Origin: an uncultured Eubacteriales bacterium
Lineage (GTDB): Bacteria; Bacillota; Clostridia; Oscillospirales; CAG-272
Length of the DNA stretch: 6,427 nt
Direction of reading: 5' to 3'
Assembly (NCBI GenBank): GCA_934526185.1
Contig: CAKTAA010000118.1
Coordinates: forward strand, 1-6,427
The position numbers were made by a program, and so were the translations under genes. Positions within the stretch are counted from its first letter, which is position 1; each line of letters starts with the position of its first letter. The notes beneath the pieces are model-generated. The model was not told the DNA's origin. It made no database searches and saw only the letters and a program-made list of their open reading frames with translations. This document shows positions 1 to 5,980 of this stretch, one piece after another.

Positions 1-638
1 GGATAGGTTACATTTGTACTGCACTGATAGGAAATCGGAAATTCCAAAATCACTCCGTTGTTCGCGGCGGGATCGCAGGCTTCTCCCTGCTTGTATACCC
101 GGACCTCGCTGCTGCCGCTGAAAAAGCCCTTCGTTGCAAAGGAGACCGTTCCGTCCGCAGCCGCTTCCACCTGAAGGATACGTTCCCACTCTTTGATTTC
201 AAATTCTACCGGATCGGTCAGAAAGCGGCCGTCCCCGACTGCAACTGCGCAGTATTTTCCCGGCTTAAGCGGGGTATTCGCGCCGTCTACCAGCTCCTCC
301 AGTCTTGTCCCCCACATTCCAATGGTGGCTTCCGGATTTGTGACAGTTTCATAAGGATAGGTCTTGCCGGATTCAAAGGTTCCTTCTATCAACATACTAA
401 AAACAGGAGCCGGATCGCTTGGGTTCAGTTGTTGAATCTCATCGCTTTGCTTATAAATGCGCAAGGCATCATCATTTATATTCCAATTTCTGTTTTCCAC
501 TCCGCGGGTAAAAAATGTAACTGAGCCGTCGCCGTTCACCTGGACCTCAAGATATGGTTTTTCAGCGGCAGTCGGCGGTACGTTCAAAGCCGCAAGCAGA
601 AGGAGCGTTAATGTAAATAAACAGATTTTCTTCAGCAA
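1..638 (-). CDS. Secreted repeat-domain protein, N-terminal part (runs off left edge)
   Basis: The frame stays open from a TTG start at 638 to the window edge, giving 212 complete codons. TTG is chosen because an in-frame TAA lies immediately upstream and a GGGAGGA site sits 7 nt before it. Residues 1-25 form a Sec signal peptide (KK, then a leucine-rich core, probable cleavage after Thr-Ala-Ala). The mature part contains a module at about 28-147, with DGS at 37-39, an IYK core at 61-63 and LKPGKY at 123-128, followed by FLTDPVEFEI. A second copy starts near 153 (DGT 161-163, VYKQGE 180-185) and is cut by the edge. The same module occurs once in the plus-strand protein at 4294-4968. I do not recognise a named family; the module looks like an extracellular beta-sandwich. 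No catalytic motif is seen. It is probably a secreted or surface-anchored protein; its anchor, if any, lies outside the window. Confidence 0.8.
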   Translation of the reverse strand, partial: MLKKICLFTLTLLLLAALNVPPTAAEKPYLEVQVNGDGSVTFFTRGVENRNWNINDDALRIYKQSDEIQQLNPSDPAPVFSMLIEGTFESGKTYPYETVTNPEATIGMWGTRLEELVDGANTPLKPGKYCAVAVGDGRFLTDPVEFEIKEWERILQVEAAADGTVSFATKGFFSGSSEVRVYKQGEACDPAANNGVILEFPISYQCSTNVTY

Positions 639-645
639 TTAGAGT

Positions 646-652
646 TCCTCCC
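646..652 (-). promoter_or_regulatory. Ribosome binding site that fixes the TTG start at 638
   Basis: On the minus strand GGGAGGA lies 7 nt upstream of TTG. No ATG is available in this frame at this end, and a stop codon directly precedes the TTG. The site therefore decides in favour of the non-ATG start and gives a protein with a complete signal peptide. Confidence 0.8.
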
Positions 653-679
653 ATCTTTTTGTTTGTAATAGATGAAGGA

Positions 680-708
680 ATTATACCATAATTTGAAAAA
701 TGTGCAAA
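680..708 (-). promoter_or_regulatory. Sigma-A-type promoter for the gene starting at 638
   Basis: Reading the minus strand, TTTGCA (703-708) is followed after 17 nt by a perfect TATAAT (680-685). The -10 is preceded by TGG, making an extended -10 element (TGnTATAAT). Transcription would start near 673, about 35 nt before the TTG codon. The promoter lies just beyond the terminator stem of the preceding gene, so the repeat-protein gene appears to be its own transcription unit rather than part of an operon with the peptidase gene. Confidence 0.65.
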
Positions 709-740
709 CAAAGCGGAACGATCTCAAAAGATCGTTCCGC
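705..740 (-). terminator. Rho-independent terminator of the NlpC/P60-like gene
   Basis: A perfect 12-bp inverted repeat (GCGGAACGATCT at 713-724 and its complement at 729-740) encloses a 4-nt loop. On the minus strand the stem is followed by TTTGTTTG. It lies 14 nt past the stop codon of the gene ending at 754. The T-rich side is on the minus strand only, so it serves that gene. Confidence 0.85.
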
Positions 741-753
741 CGAATTTCTTATT

Positions 754-2568
754 TTATGTTATTGTAATTGTTTTTTTGACAAGTGGTACAAACCCTCCAT
801 CTTTATATAATACAATGAGATAATTTCCTGGCGGAAGGGGATGCAGAAGTCCGGAGTTTTCGTCAAGAGTATTTGCGCTCAGAACAACTCTTCCTCTGCC
901 CACGATTTTACTTTCATCAAATAATGGCCATAATTTTCCTGTCGATGCATAGCACCACATACCCGTTGTATTGCTATACACTTCGTCTGCATATGTCAAC
1001 GCAATCCATGCGTCTTTTTCCGTAACGCCGTTATAATCTATGAAAATCTGTTCGCCGGATTCTACCGAACTGTTACATATCAGTTGTGGCGCTCCAACTG
1101 CTCCTTTTGAGTTGACGGTTTTATCAACAGCTTTGAGCACTTTGTTGATATTGCACTCGTCAACATTATAATATCCATCGCCAAGGAACAGCACCGCTTT
1201 GAGATTTTCCGGGGACGAAGTTTTGTATTCAATTTTCATTTTTATATTATCGTACCCGGTGATGCCGGCGCGATCATAGGAGGAAGTAAGATAATCGTTT
1301 GCATAATGCCATACAATAGAGGTAGTTGCACCGTAAGCCTGCGTATTTTGGTTATATATGCCAACCCATCCGCCGCGATCCATTAGATTCCCGCAAATCG
1401 TAAAATCTATCCAGCCTTCCGTGAGATTGACTTCTTCACCATCATACGTGCCGGTGACAGGAATCTCGACGTAAGTCGCATTATGAATCCGCGGATAGGA
1501 TACCCTGAATGTCGTTTTTGCGAGAACAGGAGATGAAGCATCCCCCTGGTGGACAACAATCATATAGTCACCCACCATAAGATCGACAAGTTCACCCTTG
1601 GAATTGTAATTTGCTGCGTTTATTGTTTGCCCTTCAGGAGAAGTCGGCGGATAGATTGGCGCGCTTGTATGGCTGCCGTTAGATACGTAGATCCATCTGT
1701 TTAAGCGTAGCAGTTCGACATCATTTGGGTTGGAGTAATCCATGATCCGATATATGTATATCCGTGAATTCGTATACTGCGCGTCATTCATTCCTTCAAT
1801 TGTTATGCTTATGGGTTCTCCGGGGCTATATGCATATTTATCCAGGGAAAGCTTTATACCATTTTCGGATGTATCACCATAATAAATAAAAGGAAGTTTT
1901 CCGTGTGAATCCCAAGTGCGGGATTTGACAAGGTGGTCTCTCTGAGATTCGTCAGTGATCATATTCTCAACTTGCGTAATCATTACACCACCAATATCAT
2001 TCGAGTCAGTTCCTTCCGGAGTGCATTCAACTGCATACCCATTCCCTATGTATATACCACAATGTCCCACTTTGAATAGGAATTCGCCAGGGACGATGTT
2101 TTCAAAGTTGCTGTCCATATTACACAGATCTTCAAAACCATCTTGATTGATATCCTGTTCTGCGACATAGGTGGCCCCACCAAAATTCAAGTCATAATCA
2201 CCTTTCCATCCCCATAAGAGAACACTTTTTAGAAAACCGGAGCAGTCAAAGGCAAAATAGCCGTGGTCTTTCATATCATTATAACGATCTTTACGCGTAT
2301 TGTTATCTCCAGATGCCATTATGTCTGAACGGCTAAGTGCTTTTTCCAAAGTATGCCCGAACGTCGCATTTACATACACTGTTCGATATCCCAAACACAC
2401 GTCCAGCAAACGTTCTACGGCCTCCGCATTGGTCATTCGTTTTACGTTTGCCCATGATGGCACATCAGATGCCTGCACATTCGTTTGAAAGCTAAAGTCT
2501 CCTGCTCCGAATAAAGCGAACAGAATTGCCAAAGAGAGTACAAAGGACATAAATTTATGTTTTTTCAT
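754..2568 (-). CDS. Secreted NlpC/P60-like cysteine peptidase with three Ig-like C-terminal modules
   Basis: This 604-aa protein starts at ATG 2568 with AAGGAG 8 nt upstream. Residues 1-33 are a Sec signal peptide (cleavage likely after VQA). Residues 40-230 form a lysin-type NlpC/P60 domain: FDCSG carries the nucleophile Cys109, GHCGIYIGNG carries His169, and Glu181 in VECTP sits 12 residues later, where NlpC/P60 enzymes have their third polar residue. RTWDSHGKLPFI (217-228) closes the domain, as in clostridial phage-type endolysins. Such enzymes cleave peptide bonds in peptidoglycan stems; the exact bond cannot be read from sequence. Three beta-rich modules follow (about 238-356, 360-477, 492-604), with GWVGIY at 400-405, DAWIAL at 519-524 and LPPGNY at 578-583. 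No membrane anchor or sorting signal is seen, so it is probably secreted or held by its modules. A damaged paralogue lies 67 nt upstream with no evident terminator between them. Confidence 0.85.
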   Translation of the reverse strand: MKKHKFMSFVLSLAILFALFGAGDFSFQTNVQASDVPSWANVKRMTNAEAVERLLDVCLGYRTVYVNATFGHTLEKALSRSDIMASGDNNTRKDRYNDMKDHGYFAFDCSGFLKSVLLWGWKGDYDLNFGGATYVAEQDINQDGFEDLCNMDSNFENIVPGEFLFKVGHCGIYIGNGYAVECTPEGTDSNDIGGVMITQVENMITDESQRDHLVKSRTWDSHGKLPFIYYGDTSENGIKLSLDKYAYSPGEPISITIEGMNDAQYTNSRIYIYRIMDYSNPNDVELLRLNRWIYVSNGSHTSAPIYPPTSPEGQTINAANYNSKGELVDLMVGDYMIVVHQGDASSPVLAKTTFRVSYPRIHNATYVEIPVTGTYDGEEVNLTEGWIDFTICGNLMDRGGWVGIYNQNTQAYGATTSIVWHYANDYLTSSYDRAGITGYDNIKMKIEYKTSSPENLKAVLFLGDGYYNVDECNINKVLKAVDKTVNSKGAVGAPQLICNSSVESGEQIFIDYNGVTEKDAWIALTYADEVYSNTTGMWCYASTGKLWPLFDESKIVGRGRVVLSANTLDENSGLLHPLPPGNYLIVLYKDGGFVPLVKKTITIT

Positions 2569-2635
2569 TGCAGCTTCTCCTTATTTTAATGTGTCGAAAT
2601 ATAGCTGAAAAGGCACGGGAAAAACTTGAATTGTC

Positions 2636-4254
2636 TCAATATGTGATTTTGATATTGATTATCTCTTCAACGGAAGTATAGCCGCCATCACTGAACAGCA
2701 CAATCTTGTATTCCCCGATCGGCGTATACCGAAATGTGCCAGTATTAACATCCAATACCTGCGCATGCAGGTATACTGTACCATTGCGGGAAACTGTATT
2801 GGCTCCAGATAAACCCCACCGCGTACCAGTAAGTGCATAAACCCACATACCTGTAGAGCAAGGATTATAGTTGGTGACATTTCTTGGATACAGACCGATC
2901 CAAGCATCTGTATTTGTGATGCCGGAGAATGATACGGCTATCGTATCACCCTCGCTATACGTGACTTTATCTGTACGGATTTTATTCGTACCGAAATATG
3001 TTGATGTAAAATCTATATATACATCGCTGTGTGAGCAATTACTGCAATATTCCGATCTGATACCTGCTGATAATTGTCGTCAATAAACAGAATGATTTTA
3101 TAGTCTTTTAGATTTGTTAAGTTTAATTTCGAAACGTCAAATCGTATGCGTGTATATCTATATGAACCATAGAAAATCTTTCGATTTGTTACTTCCGGCA
3201 AAGCATAATGCCATGCAAGAGACGGGTTAGAAGAGGAGGGGTTCGCATTCAATTCTTTCGAATAAAGTCCTACCCACGCATCTTCCTCAATATGCCCGCT
3301 GATACGCACTTCGATCCAGCCGTCTGCATATACAGCTTCATTGATTTTGGGATCGCAGATTTCAAATTCTACTTCGGCAAGGACGCCGCCGCTCGTTCCG
3401 GCAAACAAAACGACCTTATACGTCCCACCTGTTAATGGCTGCCTTTCATCCAAAATATAAGATGCTGCATCCAGATATACTGTTTCTATTGATTTCGGCG
3501 CACTCTTCGATACGGTGTGATCACCGGTGTTGACATAGCACCAATTGTTCAAATATCCATTTTGATAATTGGGAAAGCCCGCCATATAAATGCTGACATA
3601 TGCATCGGCATATTCCGAACTGTTCAGTCCCTTCAGAGTAACCTGAATTTGCTCTCCGGGATTATATACTCGTTTGTCTAATTGTAACTTGTTATTGGAC
3701 TGCGGTTCTATCGTATCATATACATAACTGATAAAAGGTAGCAGCCCATGCTTATCCCATTCTGTTGCGGGTTCTGAAAAGTCGGATTGATTTTCATGAT
3801 CCAGCACGACTTTGGTTATTTGTACACCGTTATTCCAAATAGGTGTACATTCTACCGCATAACCATTCCCTATGTATATACCGCAATGCCCTGCTTTGTA
3901 CAGAAATTCTCCGGGCATAATAGCATCGTAAGAAACAAACGAGGTACTGGTACTTGTACATAAATCCCTTAGAGTGTCTTGATTCACATCCTCGTTTGGA
4001 TTATAGTTGTAATTATCACCGTCCCACTCCCATAAAAGCAACGCCTTTACAATTCCAGAACAGTCAAAAGCGTAATAGTGATATGGTACAAGCGCTTTGT
4101 TTTCATTCGCTCTGTCTTTGTTGCCATCAGATTTATTGTATGTATATTCAATCAGGTCGTCTGAAAGCTGCTGACCCACGGTTCCGTTTACATATACCGT
4201 GTTATAGCCAAGTGCAAGGTCTATCATCTTCCGTACGGCTTCATCATTATTCAT
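2636..4254 (-). pseudogene. Broken tandem paralogue of the NlpC/P60-like peptidase gene
   Basis: From 4254 the frame encodes 413 residues: an NlpC/P60 domain with Cys65 (FDCSG), His123 (GHCGIYIGNG) and Glu135 (VECTP), one Ig-like module beginning LQLDKRVYNPGEQ, and most of a second with DAWVGLY. It stops at TAG 3013-3015. A different frame then continues from the overlap at 3016-3079 to TGA 2636-2638 and encodes the missing third module (DAWIGLYPRN, then GEYKIVLFSDGGY). Rejoining the frames restores the three-module layout of the neighbour. ATG 4254 has no ribosome binding site. The frame reads on upstream through FSSHAEDYPPADFTTKRM, which resembles a signal-peptide end plus mature start, before an in-frame TAA at 4333-4335, with no ATG, GTG or TTG. 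Thus both the start region and the reading frame are damaged. A sequencing error could explain the frameshift but not the missing start. The catalytic residues remain, so decay looks recent. Confidence 0.8.
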
Positions 4255-4293
4255 GCGTTTTGTTGTGAAATCGGCCGGAGGATAATCTTCGGC

Positions 4294-4335
4294 ATGCGAA
4301 GAGAAGGGGACAAACGTATGGCACTTGTTTTGTTA
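4294..4335. other. Probable rearrangement junction: two truncated signal-peptide regions head to head
   Basis: On the plus strand this stretch encodes the start of a signal peptide (MALVLLFMLISSVSA from 4318). On the minus strand it encodes the tail of another (HTFVPFSSHA) and then a stop. The divergent genes leave no room for the promoter, ribosome binding site and N-terminus that the minus gene's intact paralogue has. Inference: an inversion or deletion joined the two genes at about 4310-4335, removing the 5' end of the minus gene. The exact breakpoint cannot be placed. Confidence 0.5.
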
Positions 4336-4968
4336 TTTATGCTGATATCCTCAGTTTCGGCAGAAGAAGAAATCGTCAATCTGGCTGCCGTATATCACGC
4401 GGACGGGAGCATTACTTTGATCGGATCGACGACAGCAAAGTATTGGCTCGTAGAAGACATGGTACTTGTGTACAAGGAGGGCGAAGATCCCGAAGAGGAC
4501 AGTCCACTCTTTTTTTACCATATTTCTGGAGGTGACACTTTCTCTATCACACATCCGGCTCCGTATTGCTGGCATACGGATCGAAAAGATGAATTCCGTG
4601 ACGTAGAACGCATGATTCTCAAGCCCGGCAGATATTTTGCCATTATTAAAAGAGGCAGCTTAACCGAGGACACGATTCTCTCGGATCCCGCCTATTTTAC
4701 GGTGCCGTCTGAAATTGTTTCATCTTCCCCGATTCCGACACAGACGTCCACGCTCGCCCCGACGCACACGCCGACCGAAGAACCCACATCGGATGCAACG
4801 GCCAAGCCTACCCCAAAAAAGACCACAGTACCGATTCACACCGCCTCGCCTGCGTCGAAAGCTTCTTCGGGCATTGGAACGATCCATATCGCTGCTTATG
4901 TTATCCTGAGCGTAATCATCTGCGCAGAGTTTATGGCGATTTGTTATTTAGCAAAGAAGAAAAAGTAA
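4294..4968 (+). CDS. Membrane-anchored surface protein with one repeat module and a Pro/Thr-rich stalk
   Basis: This 224-aa protein has a signal peptide at 1-23 (MRREGDKR, a hydrophobic core, SVSA|E). One module spans about 28-137 (DGS 37-39, VYKEGE 59-64, LKPGRY 109-114, LSDPAYFTV 129-137), matching the module at the left edge of the window. A Pro/Thr/Ser-rich linker (about 139-192) suits a wall-spanning stalk. A hydrophobic segment (197-220) ends in KKKK, giving a C-terminal membrane anchor; there is no LPXTG signal. Glu212 within this segment is unusual. The start is uncertain: ATG 4294 has GGAGG 12 nt upstream, which is long, while ATG 4318 has AAGGGG 8 nt upstream but would lose the charged N-terminus. 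A weak GATAAT -10 (4281-4286) with TTGTTG (4260-4265) could drive the shorter form. The gene abuts a broken divergent gene. Its function is unknown; surface binding or display is inferred. Confidence 0.75.
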   Translation: MRREGDKRMALVLLFMLISSVSAEEEIVNLAAVYHADGSITLIGSTTAKYWLVEDMVLVYKEGEDPEEDSPLFFYHISGGDTFSITHPAPYCWHTDRKDEFRDVERMILKPGRYFAIIKRGSLTEDTILSDPAYFTVPSEIVSSSPIPTQTSTLAPTHTPTEEPTSDATAKPTPKKTTVPIHTASPASKASSGIGTIHIAAYVILSVIICAEFMAICYLAKKKK

Positions 4969-5026
4969 ATTTCTAAACAATTCTGAACATAAAACAAAAT
5001 ACTGTTTACTCATATAATAATGATAA

Positions 5027-5064
5027 GGCCGGAATTTGTCAACAAAATCCGGCCAATTTTTATA
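5027..5064 (+). terminator. Rho-independent terminator after the surface-protein gene
   Basis: GGCCGGA (5027-5033) pairs with TCCGGCC (5048-5054). After one A-A mismatch the stem continues with TTTG/CAAA around a TCAA loop. AATTTTTAT follows on the plus strand. It lies about 60 nt after the stop codon of the gene ending at 4968. Confidence 0.8.
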
Positions 5065-5211
5065 TTCAATCTTAAAATTCGTCATTTTTTACAAAAAATA
5101 TTTTATTATCTCCCGATACGATAGAGTGAAATACAGGTGTGGTGGGAAAGTTTATATACGTCAAAATATACAAAAATAAATAATCCAACCTATGTTCGTA
5201 TAAAGATTTTT

Positions 5212-5245
5212 CCAAAATGGTTCCTATTTTGGTCATGCTTATAAT
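5212..5245 (+). promoter_or_regulatory. Candidate promoter with overlapping inverted repeat (possible operator)
   Basis: A perfect TATAAT (5240-5245) lies 29 nt before the ATG of the sigma-like gene. No good -35 is found at 16-18 nt; the position is occupied by ATGGTT or TGGTTC. Instead a 7-bp inverted repeat, CCAAAAT (5212-5218) and ATTTTGG (5226-5232), spans that position. A promoter with a weak -35 and a palindrome over it often depends on, or is blocked by, a bound regulator; that is inference. The stretch upstream, 5065-5211, is very AT-rich and shows no gene. Confidence 0.45.
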
Positions 5246-5274
5246 AGTTTCTTTGATGAAAGGACTGAAAAGCG

Positions 5275-5718
5275 ATGGAGAAACGGACATATACCCTAAC
5301 AGATATTAACGAAGATCTTATCCATTACGTAGACAGATATCTCAAGAAGGTTATTATCAATGCAAAACGTCGTTACTATCGCTGTAGAAACAAAAAAGAA
5401 AAATACGGGATTATATTCGTTGATTTGGATTCCTTCGAAGAAGAGTTGGGCTATGAAGACAACAATTACGATGCGGTTATCTGTCAATACATAGAAGTCA
5501 AAGGAAGACAAATTCCCGTGTATGAGCCAAAGCTGGCAGAAGCGTTGCTGTCCTTAACCGAAATTCAACGGCAAATTTTAATAGAAAGTGTTTGCTGGAA
5601 TATCAAGTTGAAAGAGATTTCCGTTGATTTGAAAATCAGCGAACGTATGGTAAGAAAGCATAAGCGTAATGCCATTGAGTCCATACGAAGGAGGATGCAG
5701 AAAAATGAAGAGTTCTGA
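5275..5718 (+). CDS. Sigma-70-like factor, similar to Orf7 of Tn916-type elements
   Basis: This 147-aa protein starts at ATG 5275 with AAGGA about 10 nt upstream. The C-terminal part (about 88-142) is a sigma region 4-like helix-turn-helix: LSLTEIQRQILIES, then EISVDLKIS (114-122) as the first HTH helix and turn, then ERMVRKHKRNAIESIRRRM as the recognition helix and tail. The N-terminal part (about 13-45) is helical and basic and could be a reduced region 2, followed by an acidic stretch (DLDSFEEELGYED). The length and the partner gene fit the Orf7-like sigma factors of Tn916-family conjugative elements, which control transcription of the element. It overlaps the next gene by 14 nt, so the two are co-translated. 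Its targets are unknown: mobile-element functions if this is a remnant, or the nearby surface genes. The sigma-like HTH is clear; the Orf7 assignment is from remembered family features. Confidence 0.75.
   Translation: MEKRTYTLTDINEDLIHYVDRYLKKVIINAKRRYYRCRNKKEKYGIIFVDLDSFEEELGYEDNNYDAVICQYIEVKGRQIPVYEPKLAEALLSLTEIQRQILIESVCWNIKLKEISVDLKISERMVRKHKRNAIESIRRRMQKNEEF
5688..5694 (+). promoter_or_regulatory. Ribosome binding site fixing the start of the small HTH gene at 5705
   Basis: AAGGAGG, inside the coding region of the upstream sigma-like gene, is spaced 10 nt before ATG 5705. An earlier in-frame ATG at 5669 has no comparable site, so 5705 is preferred. The arrangement indicates translational coupling. 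Confidence 0.8.
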
Positions 5719-5980
5719 CTACCGCGCCTCAATACCCGTACCACCTGCTGAAATGATTCTTAGATATCTTAATGATGAACCGCGGAGCAAAATAGACCTT
5801 TTGAACTACTACGAAAACTACATCCACTCAGCAGCAGTTGAGCAGGTATATACTTCTGATGGAGATCGCAAAGGATTTTTTGTCAATGAAGACCTTATGC
5901 AAGAAATTCGCATTGAATTTTTTCAAAGCCTGCCGATTCTGCATCGAAAACTGATGAATATGTTTTCATCAAATGATTAA
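5705..5980 (+). CDS. Small helix-turn-helix protein, Orf8-like (HTH_16 type)
   Basis: This 91-aa protein starts at ATG 5705 behind a strong AAGGAGG and ends at TAA 5978-5980. Its pattern matches Orf8-like proteins of Tn916-family elements: a helix beginning PAEMILRYLND where the family has a GD-containing helix, then KIDLLNYYENYIHSAA (family pattern hYexYI), a short turn with YTSDGDRKGFFVNEDL (family: d-x-yGn...vDe-x-l), and a last helix EIRIEFFQSLPILHRKL. In Tn916, orf7 and orf8 are adjacent in this order and both act in regulation. The overlap with the sigma-like gene supports a functional pair, perhaps a regulator and its partner. Here it is longer than I would expect (91 residues), with an extra N-terminal stretch of about 13 residues. 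No excisionase or integrase gene follows in the window. Whether it binds DNA or the sigma-like protein cannot be told from sequence. Confidence 0.65.
   Translation: MKSSDYRASIPVPPAEMILRYLNDEPRSKIDLLNYYENYIHSAAVEQVYTSDGDRKGFFVNEDLMQEIRIEFFQSLPILHRKLMNMFSSND

Noticed and set aside
457..642. Plus-strand open frame opposite the left-edge gene
   Set aside because: It lies antisense to a frame with a signal peptide, ribosome binding site and repeats, and has no ribosome binding site of its own.
2569..2635. Separate promoter for the intact peptidase gene
   Set aside because: TATATT is present on the minus strand, but the nearest -35-like sequences are at wrong spacings (21 nt or more). Promoter position remains unresolved.
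3013..3082. Programmed ribosomal frameshifting in the peptidase copy
   Set aside because: No slippery heptamer or downstream structure is apparent, and the same gene also lacks a start, which fits decay better.
4715..4909. Arg/Pro-rich plus-strand frame inside the surface-protein gene
   Set aside because: The RRPR/TRRP pattern is just the shifted reading of the Pro/Thr-rich stalk codons.
4981..5020. TATAAT at 5013-5018 as a promoter
   Set aside because: No -35 at a suitable distance, and a terminator begins 9 nt later.
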